Positions 1 to 7,311 of a stretch of 37,274 nt of DNA are shown in pieces. Both the position numbers and the translations under genes were made by a program. The first letter of the stretch is position 1; every line of letters begins with the position of its first letter. Under the pieces are notes generated by a model, which was not told where the DNA came from, did no database searches, and was given only the letters and a program-made list of their open reading frames with translations. The DNA comes from Bacteroidales bacterium (GTDB lineage: Bacteria > Bacteroidota > Bacteroidia > Bacteroidales > UBA4181). The stretch spans positions 1 through 37,274 of the forward strand of contig JAITTD010000068.1 of NCBI GenBank assembly GCA_031287245.1, in the 5' to 3' direction.

Positions 1-119
1 GTAAAATCAAGTTCGAGCACTTCCTCGCCGATGATGGCGGAAATGAATTTTTTGGCAACCTTGCTGTCTTCCATCATAAACTTGAAGACCACATCGTATA
101 TCGGATTGGCTATCTGCAT
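1..119 (-). CDS. PD-(D/E)XK nuclease family transposase-type protein, 5' end only
   Basis: Only the first 39 codons lie in the window; the gene runs off the left edge. The start is the ATG at 117-119 on the minus strand, opening with MQIANPIYDVVFKFMMED, then a segment containing AKKFISAIIGEEV. This N-terminus is typical of the PD-(D/E)XK nuclease family transposases (Rpn/PDDEXK_2-like) common in Bacteroidetes, often annotated as putative transposase or conserved hypothetical. The catalytic region lies outside the window, so activity cannot be judged. It is divergent from recQ, and a copy of a dispersed extended promoter element (140-188) reads into it with a leader of about 15-20 nt. The family call rests on remembered similarity of a short segment. 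Confidence 0.6.
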   Translation of the reverse strand, partial: MQIANPIYDVVFKFMMEDSKVAKKFISAIIGEEVLELDF

Positions 120-139
120 CACTGAAATAAATAAAACAG

Positions 140-188
140 GACAAAAGTAGATAAAAATTTCAGATTTCCAAGCGCATGACATGAAAAA
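140..188 (-). promoter_or_regulatory. Extended promoter element, copy 1
   Basis: Read on the minus strand it contains TGTCATGCGCTTGG, then 19 bp after TTG, then the -7 box TACTTTTG. It matches elements at 10461-10511 (+) and 29380-29428 (-) over about 48 bp, including sequence upstream of the -33 TTG. It points at the PD-(D/E)XK gene starting at 119. Confidence 0.7.
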
Positions 189-223
189 AAAATCTTCGAG
201 TGCGTTTTTCAATAAAAAAGTAC

Positions 224-253
224 TTGTAAATATTGAAAATATACCTATATTTG
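224..253 (+). promoter_or_regulatory. recQ promoter, consensus -33/-7
   Basis: TTG at 224-226, exactly 19 bp, then TATATTTG at 246-253, a full match to the Bacteroidetes TTG-N19-TAnnTTTG pattern. Only four bases separate the -7 box from the recQ ATG at 258, so the transcript should be leaderless or nearly so. Confidence 0.7.
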
Positions 254-257
254 CAGA

Positions 258-2123
258 ATGTACGATATTCATGCCATACTGAAGGAACATTGGGGTTACG
301 ACACATTTCGCCCTATGCAAGAGGATATCATCCGCTCGGCGCTTGAAGGTCGCGACACATTGGCGCTGATGCCCACCGGCGGCGGCAAATCCATCACTTT
401 TCAGGTGCCTGCCATGGCGATGGATGGTATCTGCATCGTTGTTACTCCCCTGATAGCCTTGATGAAAGACCAGGTGGAGAACCTCAAAAAACTGCGCATC
501 AAGGCAGTGGCTATTTTTTCGGGACTCACCGCCCGCGAAATGGATATTGAACTGAACAATTGCGTTTTCGGCGGGTACAAATTTCTGTATGTGTCGCCCG
601 AACGCTTGGGCACAGATGTGTTCCAAACGCGCGTCAAACAGATGAAGGTGAATCTGCTGGTGGTGGACGAGGCGCACTGTATCTCGCAGTGGGGCTACGA
701 TTTTCGCCCCTCATACCTTGCAATAGCCGACCTGCGCGACATATTGCCTTCGGAAGTGCCGGTGTTGGCGGTAACAGCAACGGCAACCGCCAAGGTAGTG
801 GGCGACATACAGGCGAAACTTCGTTTTCGAAAGCCAAACGTGCTGAAAACGAGTTTTGAGCGAAAAAATCTGGTCTATTTGGTGAGGCAGACGGAAGATA
901 AACTGCATTATTTGCTGAAAACCCTGCAACGATTTCCCGGAAGCGGCATCATTTACGCCAGAAACCGCAGAAAGACCAGCGATGTAGCAAAATTTCTGCA
1001 AGAAAACGGCATCAATGCGGATTTTTATCATGCCGGCTTGAATACGGAAGTGCGCTCGGAAAAGCAGGACAGGTGGAAAGAGGGACTTTGCCGCATCATC
1101 GTAGCCACCAACGCATTCGGCATGGGTATTGACAAGCCCGACGTGCGTTTCGTTATCCATATTGACCCGCCTGACACCTTGGAAGCCTATTTTCAGGAGG
1201 CAGGGCGGGCAGGACGCGACCTGCAAAAGTCGTATGCCGTGCTGCTGTATGAAAAAGCCGATGAGAACAAACTCAACCAGCGGTTGCGTGTCAGTTTCCC
1301 CGAGCCGGATGTCATTCGCCGCGTTTATCAGGCTTTGGGCAATTTTCTGCAAGTACCCATCGGCGGCGGACGCGATATGCCGCTTGATTTTTCTTTGGAA
1401 AAGTTTTCAGCCGTTTTCCACTTTGAACAACTGTCTGTTTATCACGCGCTGAAACTCATTGAACGAGAGGGATTCATTCAATACAATGAAGACCCCAAAA
1501 TGGCGGCTAAGGTGATTTTTCTCGTGCAGCGAGATGATTTGTACAAATTTCAGGTGGCGAACGAAACTTTCGATCAATTCATTAAAATATTGCTGCGTTC
1601 CTATTCGGGATTTTTTTCCGAATACGTCAGCATCAGTGAGGAATTGCTGGCGCGTCATGCCAAAGTGACCATCGAGGTGATTTACGACTTCCTCCAAAAA
1701 CTGGACAAGATGAAAATAATTGATTACATCCCGCGAAGGAAACAGTCGATGATTACCTATACCCGCGAAAGGATTGACGATAAGTATCTTAACATTTCCA
1801 CCGCCAATTACAAAGTCCGCAAGGACATTATGCAGGCAAATCTGGCAGCGGTGATGCGTTATGCCAACGAAAAGGAATGCTGCCGAAGCATGATGCTGCT
1901 GGAATATTTCGGCGAGAAAAACCTGCGCCCGTGTGGGCAATGCGATTATTGCATACAGCAAAAAGAGCAGGAAATCACCGATGAAGAATGGGCATGTGTG
2001 GCAAACGCTTTGCAGGCAGGGCAAGCAGCCGATGCGGAACAACTTGGCAAAAATTTGGGAATGAAAGAACATAAAATCATAGAAATACTGCGTACAATGC
2101 GGGATAACGAAAAAATAACTTAA
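258..2123 (+). CDS. recQ: ATP-dependent DNA helicase RecQ
   Basis: A 621-residue superfamily 2 DNA helicase that unwinds DNA 3'-5' in recombination and repair. Visible motifs in order: FRPMQ at 17-21 (motif 0), Walker A MPTGGGKS at 38-45, DEAH at 137-140 followed by CISQWGYDFRP, TATAT (motif III), HAGL and ATNAFGMGIDKPDVR (motifs IV-V), and QEAGRAGRD (motif VI). A zinc-binding cysteine cluster follows near residues 541-567 (ECC...CGQCDYC), then a short winged-helix-like RQC tail. No clear HRDC domain is present, so this is the shorter of the RecQ forms seen in Bacteroidetes. The ATG at 258 lies immediately after a -7 promoter box; an internal ATG at codon 20 would remove motif 0 and is unlikely. 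Confidence 0.95.
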   Translation: MYDIHAILKEHWGYDTFRPMQEDIIRSALEGRDTLALMPTGGGKSITFQVPAMAMDGICIVVTPLIALMKDQVENLKKLRIKAVAIFSGLTAREMDIELNNCVFGGYKFLYVSPERLGTDVFQTRVKQMKVNLLVVDEAHCISQWGYDFRPSYLAIADLRDILPSEVPVLAVTATATAKVVGDIQAKLRFRKPNVLKTSFERKNLVYLVRQTEDKLHYLLKTLQRFPGSGIIYARNRRKTSDVAKFLQENGINADFYHAGLNTEVRSEKQDRWKEGLCRIIVATNAFGMGIDKPDVRFVIHIDPPDTLEAYFQEAGRAGRDLQKSYAVLLYEKADENKLNQRLRVSFPEPDVIRRVYQALGNFLQVPIGGGRDMPLDFSLEKFSAVFHFEQLSVYHALKLIEREGFIQYNEDPKMAAKVIFLVQRDDLYKFQVANETFDQFIKILLRSYSGFFSEYVSISEELLARHAKVTIEVIYDFLQKLDKMKIIDYIPRRKQSMITYTRERIDDKYLNISTANYKVRKDIMQANLAAVMRYANEKECCRSMMLLEYFGEKNLRPCGQCDYCIQQKEQEITDEEWACVANALQAGQAADAEQLGKNLGMKEHKIIEILRTMRDNEKIT

Positions 2124-2162
2124 AATTTCGTCATTTATTTAGTTTTTTTCAAAAACATTCAC

Positions 2163-2170
2163 TATTTTTG
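2163..2170 (+). promoter_or_regulatory. Hexokinase -7 promoter box
   Basis: TATTTTTG fits TAnnTTTG, 38 bases before the hexokinase ATG. No clear TTG lies at the expected upstream spacing; the region is T-rich. Confidence 0.45.
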
Positions 2171-2208
2171 TGAGCGAAAAATAATAAAATTATCAATTCA
2201 ACTTTTTT

Positions 2209-3417
2209 ATGGCAAATAATATTTCAAAACTTGACACGCCGCAATTAAAAGATATAGCGCTGTCACTTCAAAGCAAGGTAGAAACGGGTCTGAGTACAGA
2301 AAATTCGGAGGTACAATGTATTCCGACTTTTATCACACCTAAAACGACCGGTATTTCAGGTAAAGCCGTTGTTTTAGACCTCGGCGGAACCAATTATCGT
2401 GTAGCAAAAGTGGATTTTTCGGGTAAGGAACCCTCCATCCATCCCGACAACGGTTGGAAGATAGATCTTCAAGTGATGAAAACGCCCGGTTTCACGGAGC
2501 AGGATTTGTTTCGCGAACAGGCAGACCCTATCGGCGAAATCAAGATAGAGGAAAGCCTGCCCATCGGTTATTGCTTCTCGTATCCGGCAGAATCCTTGCC
2601 CAACGGCGATGCCAAGTTGCTGCGCTGGACAAAAGGCGTTAATATCAAGGAAATGATAGGCAAACCCATCGGGCAGCCTTTTGTAGAGTATCTGAACAGC
2701 AAGAAGGGCGGCAAATTCACAGGAGTAAAGGTCATCAACGACACGGTTGCCAGTCTGTTTGCCGGTCTTACCAAAAGCGGCTACGATGCGTACATCGGAC
2801 TGATTGTGGGTACGGGCACCAATATGGCTACTTTCATTCGTGCCGACAAAATCAAAAAACTGAATCCTGCGCTGGGCATAACAGGCTTGATTCCGGTCAA
2901 TTTGGAATCAGGCAATTTCAATCCGCCCCATTTGTCGGAAGTGGATAATGTGGTGGATAAAAACTCGGATAATACGGGCGCTCAACGCTTTGAGAAAGCC
3001 GTATCAGGCATGTATCTGGGCGAAATCCTGAAAAGCGCGTTCCCGACCGATGAATTTGAATCCAAGTTTGATGCTCAGAAATTGACCACCATCCTGAGTT
3101 ATCCCGACATTTACAAAGACGAGTACGTGGACGCTGCCCGCAATATCTACGAAAGGTCGGCTCAACTCGTTGCTGCCTCGCTGGCAGGGCTGGTAGAAGT
3201 GCTGGTGACGCACGACCCCTCGGTTAAAAAAGTACGTTTGACAGCAGAGGGCAGCCTCTTTTGGAGCAAAAACAAGAATGGCAAGAGTTACGTGGAATTG
3301 GTATCCGGAGTGCTTGACCTGCTGTTAGCCGAATTGGGGCATAAAGATGTTCATGTGGACATTACCCAGATGGACAACGCCAACCTTATTGGCACAGCGA
3401 TTGCAGCCCTTTCGTAA
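2209..3417 (+). CDS. Hexokinase (ATP-dependent hexose kinase)
   Basis: A 402-residue member of the eukaryote-type hexokinase family, which phosphorylates glucose and other hexoses at C6 with ATP in the cytoplasm. The phosphate-1 motif DLGGTN is at 57-62, the catalytic aspartate in VINDTVAS is near 178, and the phosphate-2 motif GTGTN is at 201-205. Length fits the single-domain bacterial hexokinases of Bacteroides rather than the ~320-residue ROK glucokinases. It stands alone with its own -7 box and is followed by a hairpin terminator, so it is probably monocistronic. Start at ATG 2209 gives the expected N-terminus MANNISKLDT. Confidence 0.9.
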   Translation: MANNISKLDTPQLKDIALSLQSKVETGLSTENSEVQCIPTFITPKTTGISGKAVVLDLGGTNYRVAKVDFSGKEPSIHPDNGWKIDLQVMKTPGFTEQDLFREQADPIGEIKIEESLPIGYCFSYPAESLPNGDAKLLRWTKGVNIKEMIGKPIGQPFVEYLNSKKGGKFTGVKVINDTVASLFAGLTKSGYDAYIGLIVGTGTNMATFIRADKIKKLNPALGITGLIPVNLESGNFNPPHLSEVDNVVDKNSDNTGAQRFEKAVSGMYLGEILKSAFPTDEFESKFDAQKLTTILSYPDIYKDEYVDAARNIYERSAQLVAASLAGLVEVLVTHDPSVKKVRLTAEGSLFWSKNKNGKSYVELVSGVLDLLLAELGHKDVHVDITQMDNANLIGTAIAALS

Positions 3418-3438
3418 CATGATTTTTTTGAATATTTT

Positions 3439-3470
3439 AAAAAGGGGGGCATTGAAACTGTCCTCTTTTT
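3439..3470 (+). terminator. Terminator after hexokinase
   Basis: Ten-pair stem AAAAAGGGGG (3439-3448) against TCCTCTTTTT (3461-3470) with two G-T pairs and a 12-base loop, ending in a T run. It lies 22 bases after the hexokinase stop. Confidence 0.6.
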
Positions 3471-3506
3471 TATTATTTACGTTACTTGCGGCACAATATT
3501 TGCGTA

Positions 3507-5201
3507 ATGTTATTAAAGTTTAGTCACTTGCATTTGAAACTGAAACATATCGCCTTTGTATTTCTGTTTTGTCTGACAACCGTTGTTGCTCAGGCACAGG
3601 AAGTTGATAGTATAATTCAACAGGTTGATTCGCTGTCGAATCAACCCGAAAAAGCGTTGTCATTACTGAATAAGGCAATTGAAATGAATCCCGAATCGGA
3701 AGAACTGCTGAAAGTGCGGGCAGAAACCTATTCCCACCTCAAACAATATGGTAAAGCGGCTGATGATTTTTTTAAAATGACTAAAATTTCGCCTGACGAA
3801 GAACTGTACTGGTACCAGTTAGGGCGCAATCTGTACGAAGACAAGCAATATGCCAATGCGATACCCGCTTTGGACCGTGCGATAAAACTCAACGCTCAAT
3901 ATTTGCCGGCATATCACACCAAAATACAGGCGCTATTGGCGCAGGACAAGCCTGAAGAGGCGCTCAAAACGAGCAATTCCACGTTGAAGATAGGCGAAAC
4001 AGCCATGAACTATTTTCTGCAAGGCGAGGTGAACAAGCGGCTGAACGCCCGTCAGCAAGCAGAATGGGCTTATACGAAAGCCACCAAATTGGACAACGGG
4101 TTTATCAATGCTTTCATTGCACTGAGCAACCTGTCGGCAGATATGAACAAAACGCAAGAAGCCTTGGAAAACGCAGATGCGGCACTGGCAATCCATCCCG
4201 AATCTGCCGACGCCATGCTTGCCCGAAGCAGAGGGCTGATGCTCAACAAACAGTACAACGACGCTATTGACGACGCCACCGACGTCATCAAAAAGAACCC
4301 TGACAATGTGCAGGCACACTATTGGAGAGGGATTTATTACCGCGAAGTGAACAAAAATCAGGAGGCTTTGAATGATTTTGAATGGGTGTTGAAAGCAGAA
4401 CCGTCCAATTGGCGGGCTGTGGCAGGCAGAGCTGACAGTTATGCCGGAATAGGAAATAAGGACAAGGCTGTGGCAGAGTATAAAAAAATGCTGACTGATG
4501 CAGCATCCTTTGCCGATAAAAACGCTATCATAAAACTGGCTAATGAACGCATTTTCGAGTTAAACCGCGAAAATCACGCGCCGCAATTAGTGATAGCAGG
4601 CGTTTCAACGGAAAACTTTGATATGATGGTGCCCGATACATTGGCTACCCTCACGCTGACGGGAAAAATCACGGATGAAAGTCCCATCGGCAAATTGCTC
4701 ATCAACAATAAAGAAGTGCCCGTCAAAGCGATAGACGGCGGGTATGAATTTACGGCAACGGTGAATGTAGCCAATCTGAAAGAAATTCAATTGGAAGTGT
4801 CTGATGTTTACAACAATATCAACAAGTTGGCATATCAATTGGTGAAATCCGAAACCGGCAAGCCGCAAATTACGCTTTTCACACCGAAATCCGATGAAAA
4901 AGGCGTGGTTTTGATTACTGCCGACAATTCGTCCACTTTGTATATTGAAGGCAAAATTACCGATGCGAGCAATATCGTTTCCATCAAAATTGACGGGAAG
5001 GCGATTGATTTCGACCACGACAGCCTTAATCCCGCTTTTTCGACCACGATAGACATTCATAATAAAACCCAAATTTCCATTTTGGCTGCCGACGTTTACG
5101 GAAATACGGCAGAACATGTTTTTACCATTGAAAGACCTTCGGAACTGAACAGTACCAATGTGGCAACGCAACAGTCATCGCAAAATGTATCCATTTTATA
5201 A
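3507..5201 (+). CDS. Secreted tetratricopeptide-repeat protein with C-terminal Ig-like domains
   Basis: With the ATG at 3507 the product is 564 residues. A hydrophobic signal segment (IAFVFLFCLTTVVAQA) is followed by a likely cleavage site AQA|QE, so it should be exported. Roughly residues 35-360 consist of 34-residue TPR helices, with repeated patterns such as A..AY.KA..L and NPDNVQAHYWRGIYY. The remainder holds two similar beta-rich segments, each with a GKITDxS motif (LTGKITDES and IEGKITDAS), resembling bacterial Ig-like or glucodextranase-B-like modules. TPR proteins act as protein-interaction scaffolds; the partner is not evident. An upstream in-frame TTG (3486) is disfavoured because a -7-like box ending TATTTG (3497-3502) lies between it and the ATG. 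Confidence 0.8.
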   Translation: MLLKFSHLHLKLKHIAFVFLFCLTTVVAQAQEVDSIIQQVDSLSNQPEKALSLLNKAIEMNPESEELLKVRAETYSHLKQYGKAADDFFKMTKISPDEELYWYQLGRNLYEDKQYANAIPALDRAIKLNAQYLPAYHTKIQALLAQDKPEEALKTSNSTLKIGETAMNYFLQGEVNKRLNARQQAEWAYTKATKLDNGFINAFIALSNLSADMNKTQEALENADAALAIHPESADAMLARSRGLMLNKQYNDAIDDATDVIKKNPDNVQAHYWRGIYYREVNKNQEALNDFEWVLKAEPSNWRAVAGRADSYAGIGNKDKAVAEYKKMLTDAASFADKNAIIKLANERIFELNRENHAPQLVIAGVSTENFDMMVPDTLATLTLTGKITDESPIGKLLINNKEVPVKAIDGGYEFTATVNVANLKEIQLEVSDVYNNINKLAYQLVKSETGKPQITLFTPKSDEKGVVLITADNSSTLYIEGKITDASNIVSIKIDGKAIDFDHDSLNPAFSTTIDIHNKTQISILAADVYGNTAEHVFTIERPSELNSTNVATQQSSQNVSIL

Positions 5202-5208
5202 CCTTCCA

Positions 5209-6507
5209 ATGAATCCAATTGTTAATCCGCAATTAATGCACCCGAGCGACCAGATCACCACGGTCATTCGCAGAATCTATGAACGAAGTCTGACCACTAC
5301 GTCGGGCGGAAACCTTTCCATTATCGACGAAAGCGGCGATATATGGGTAACACCTGCTGCTGTAGATAAGGGTTCCCTGACCTCGGCGGACATCATGCAG
5401 GTGAAACGGGACGGGACGATGATCGGCAAGCACAAACCCTCGTCTGAATATCCGTTCCACAAGGCGATTTTTGAATCGCGTTCCGACATCAAAGCCATCA
5501 TTCATGCACACCCGCCTGCCCTGGTTTCGTTCAGCATTGCTCACCAGATACCCAACCCCAACGTGATTTCGCAGGCAAAACACATCTGCGGACCGATAGG
5601 ATACGCCACTTATGAGGTTCCGGGAAGTCAGGCTTTGGGCAAACGCATTGGCGAAGAGTTCAAAAAGGGTTACAATGCAGTGATTTTGGAAAATCACGGT
5701 ACCGTTGTAGGCGGAAAAGATATTAACGAGGCTTTTCAACGCTTTGAAACGCTCGAATTTAGCGCCCGCGCCATCATTTACGGACAAAAAATAGGCGATA
5801 TCAAGTATCTGACCGACGAGCAGATTGAGCAATATGAGCAGCAATTTCTCGAACTGCTGCCCGAGCAGACCGCTGCCGCCTATCCGTCGGATGAACGGAA
5901 AATACGTACTGAAATTTGTGATATAGTGCATCGCGCTTGCCGTCAGGGATTGATGGTGAGTTCGTATGGCACTGTTTCCGTGCGCTGGCGCGACAACGAT
6001 TTTCTCATTACGCCCACCAATGTGGCGCGATGGAATATGGATTTGCAGGACATTGTGCAGATAAAAGACGGGAAACGCGAAAAGGGCAAGACACCCAGTC
6101 GTGTGGCGTGGCTGCATCAGGAAATTTACAACCGCTATCCGCATATCAACTCTATCATTCTTACGCAACCGCCGTATCTGATGGCGTTTGGCGCTACCCA
6201 CAAGGTGCTGGATGTGCGTACCATTCCCGAAAGTTGGATTTTCCTGCAAGACGTGCCTCTGATGCCCTTTGGTTCGCATTTTCGCGGGAAAACCGAGATT
6301 GTGGAAAAACTGGCAGAGGGAATGCCCGCTATTATCATCGAAAACGATTCGGTGCTGGTGACCGGCGACAAACTTCTGCAAACCTTCGACCGCTTGGAAG
6401 TGGCGGAATTTAGTGCGCAATCACTGGTGCTGGCTTCGTCTATCGGTCAGTTGCATCCTATCAACGCGCAACAGATTGAAGACCTGCGCGAAGTGTTCCT
6501 GAAATGA
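5209..6507 (+). CDS. Class II aldolase/adducin-family protein, duplicated, second half degenerate
   Basis: From ATG 5209 (seven bases after the TPR gene stop) the product is 432 residues made of two tandem class II aldolase domains. The first keeps the metal-site histidines (IIHAHPPA and ILENHGT) and the SGGNLS substrate loop. In the second half the corresponding segments read IILTQPPY and IIENDSV, so all three zinc ligands are lost, while flanking motifs (FETLEFSAR versus FDRLEVAEFSAQ) still align. Known relatives are aldolases, sugar-phosphate epimerases and dehydratases; the substrate is not deducible. The second domain is probably structural or regulatory. The longer reading from 5158 overlaps the upstream gene and adds an unrelated N-terminus, so it was rejected. 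Confidence 0.85.
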   Translation: MNPIVNPQLMHPSDQITTVIRRIYERSLTTTSGGNLSIIDESGDIWVTPAAVDKGSLTSADIMQVKRDGTMIGKHKPSSEYPFHKAIFESRSDIKAIIHAHPPALVSFSIAHQIPNPNVISQAKHICGPIGYATYEVPGSQALGKRIGEEFKKGYNAVILENHGTVVGGKDINEAFQRFETLEFSARAIIYGQKIGDIKYLTDEQIEQYEQQFLELLPEQTAAAYPSDERKIRTEICDIVHRACRQGLMVSSYGTVSVRWRDNDFLITPTNVARWNMDLQDIVQIKDGKREKGKTPSRVAWLHQEIYNRYPHINSIILTQPPYLMAFGATHKVLDVRTIPESWIFLQDVPLMPFGSHFRGKTEIVEKLAEGMPAIIIENDSVLVTGDKLLQTFDRLEVAEFSAQSLVLASSIGQLHPINAQQIEDLREVFLK

Positions 6508-6514
6508 AGAAATG

Positions 6515-6594
6515 GTGAGACATAGTGAGACAGTGGTGAGACATAGTGAGACAATTGTATCACTATATCTCACTACTGAATCACAACTGAATCA
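6515..6594. repeat. 11-bp GTGA minisatellite, array A
   Basis: Starts eight bases after the aldolase stop. GTGAGAC units with spacers ATA or AGTG are followed by a GTGAGACAATTGTATCAC junction and then units ending in GAATCAC or TCTCAC. It has the same two-block design as arrays at 34166-34290 and 36977-37242. Confidence 0.8.
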
Positions 6595-6611
6595 GCAGGA
6601 TGATTTCTTCA

Positions 6612-6659
6612 ATTGACAATTGACAATGAAAATGTACCGTGGCTGGGATGCAGATAATT
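6612..6659. repeat. Direct repeat, left copy, bracketing the toxin-antitoxin island
   Basis: A 48-bp segment containing TTGACAATGAAAA and TACCGTGGCTGGGATGCAG. It recurs at 7991-8039 with about four differences, in the same orientation. The two copies bracket all the small accessory genes. Confidence 0.75.
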
Positions 6660-6660
6660 C

Positions 6661-6713
6661 CTCAATTTCTTCATTTCTCAATTCCTTCATTTCTAAAAAA
6701 ATGCTTATCTTTG
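6661..6713 (+). promoter_or_regulatory. Duplicated upstream module and -7 box, copy 1
   Basis: A pyrimidine-rich run of TCAATTTCT/TCATTTCT units, then CTAAAAAAATGCT and the -7 box TATCTTTG (6706-6713). It is nearly identical to 7005-7057 upstream of the DUF3791 gene. No good -33 TTG is seen. Confidence 0.55.
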
Positions 6714-6737
6714 CGGAAGAATTTAAAAAAGAAGGTT

Positions 6738-6959
6738 ATGGTAGCAACAACATTAAATCCAACGCAACTGCATTTATTGCAAATGTTTTCGCACTTGAAA
6801 GACGAGCAAAATTTGTATGAATTGCGAGAAGTATTGCACGATTATTATTGTAGAAAAGTTGAAGAAGAATCCAAACTCATTTGGAACGAAAAAGGACTGA
6901 GCAACGAGATAATGAATGAATGGTTGAATACGCATATAAGAACACCTTACAAACAATGA
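6738..6959 (+). CDS. Orphan antitoxin-like small protein (partner of PIN-family toxins)
   Basis: A 73-residue helical, charged protein opening MVATTLNPTQLHLLQMF and ending HIRTPYKQ, with YYCRKVEEES in the middle. It resembles small Bacteroidetes proteins encoded immediately upstream of PIN-domain toxin genes (family recognition from memory). In such pairs this protein is the presumed antitoxin. Here the stop codon overlaps an ATG (ATGA), as expected for a coupled toxin gene, but the second frame breaks after five recognisable codons (see 6956-6994). Start at ATG 6738 lies 24 bases after a -7 box; a longer in-frame reading from 6639 would run through repeat DNA and the promoter. Confidence 0.65.
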   Translation: MVATTLNPTQLHLLQMFSHLKDEQNLYELREVLHDYYCRKVEEESKLIWNEKGLSNEIMNEWLNTHIRTPYKQ

Positions 6960-6994
6960 AAATTGTTCTTGCTGTCAGGTCGAGGCGACCCTGA
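6956..6994 (+). pseudogene. Remnant of a PIN-domain toxin gene
   Basis: An ATG overlapping the antitoxin stop opens the frame MKIVLAVRSRRP and then stops. PIN toxins of this kind usually begin MKIVLD followed by TN or VN, so the first five codons look original; the sequence then changes abruptly into a palindromic repeat (6972-6997). The rest of a ~140-codon toxin is absent. The call depends on the antitoxin family assignment. Confidence 0.45.
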
Positions 6995-6997
6995 CAG
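6972..6997. repeat. Short palindromic element at the toxin breakpoint
   Basis: CTGTCAGGTCG (6972-6982), loop AGG, CGACCCTGACAG (6986-6997): an inverted repeat of about 11 bp with one bulged base. It begins exactly where toxin-like coding sequence ends. Confidence 0.65.
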
Positions 6998-7004
6998 GTC
7001 TTAC

Positions 7005-7057
7005 CTCAATTCCTTCATTTCTCAATTTCTTCATTTCTAAAAAATTGCTTATCTTTG
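7005..7057 (+). promoter_or_regulatory. Duplicated upstream module and -7 box, copy 2
   Basis: Second copy of the TCAATTTCT/TCATTTCT module, ending with the -7 box TATCTTTG at 7050-7057, 20 bases before the DUF3791 ATG. It matches 6661-6713 closely although the downstream genes are unrelated. Confidence 0.55.
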
Positions 7058-7077
7058 CAGGGTAAAAAACAAAGGAT

Positions 7078-7311
7078 ATGACCACAAAACTGGATAAGCA
7101 GACGAGTGATAAGGTAAGTTTCATTACCTTTATCATACCTGAATTTGCAGCGGGGTATAAGATGAATATTCAAAAGGCATATTTATACTTGAAGCAATAT
7201 GGAGGATTGGACTATCTCAACGAGTGCTGGTGGGCATTGCATACCGACAACCCGTATTGGGCAATTAGAGATATGGCAGAAGTTTGTCGCAAGAACGGAG
7301 GAGGATTGTAA
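7078..7311 (+). CDS. DUF3791-type small protein, candidate antitoxin
   Basis: A 77-residue protein with the features of the DUF3791 family: a helical N-terminus (DKVSFITFIIPEFAAGY), a central YLKQYGGLDYLNECWWALHT segment and a short C-terminal helix. Family members are usually encoded directly upstream of DUF3990 genes, as here. The stop codon shares its last A with the next ATG (TAATG), implying translational coupling. The role is inferred from gene order: probable neutralising partner of the downstream ADP-ribosyltransferase-like protein. No biochemical activity can be read from the sequence. Confidence 0.7.
   Translation: MTTKLDKQTSDKVSFITFIIPEFAAGYKMNIQKAYLYLKQYGGLDYLNECWWALHTDNPYWAIRDMAEVCRKNGGGL

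Noticed and set aside
3486..3506. TTG start for the TPR protein
   Set aside because: A -7-like promoter box lies between this TTG and the ATG at 3507, and the signal peptide reads better from the ATG.
5158..5208. Longer start for the class II aldolase
   Set aside because: It overlaps the end of the TPR gene and adds a non-homologous tail; ATG 5209 lies right after the TPR stop and begins the aldolase-like sequence.
6639..6737. Longer start for the antitoxin-like gene
   Set aside because: It would translate the direct repeat and promoter module, and the -7 box TATCTTTG lies after that start.
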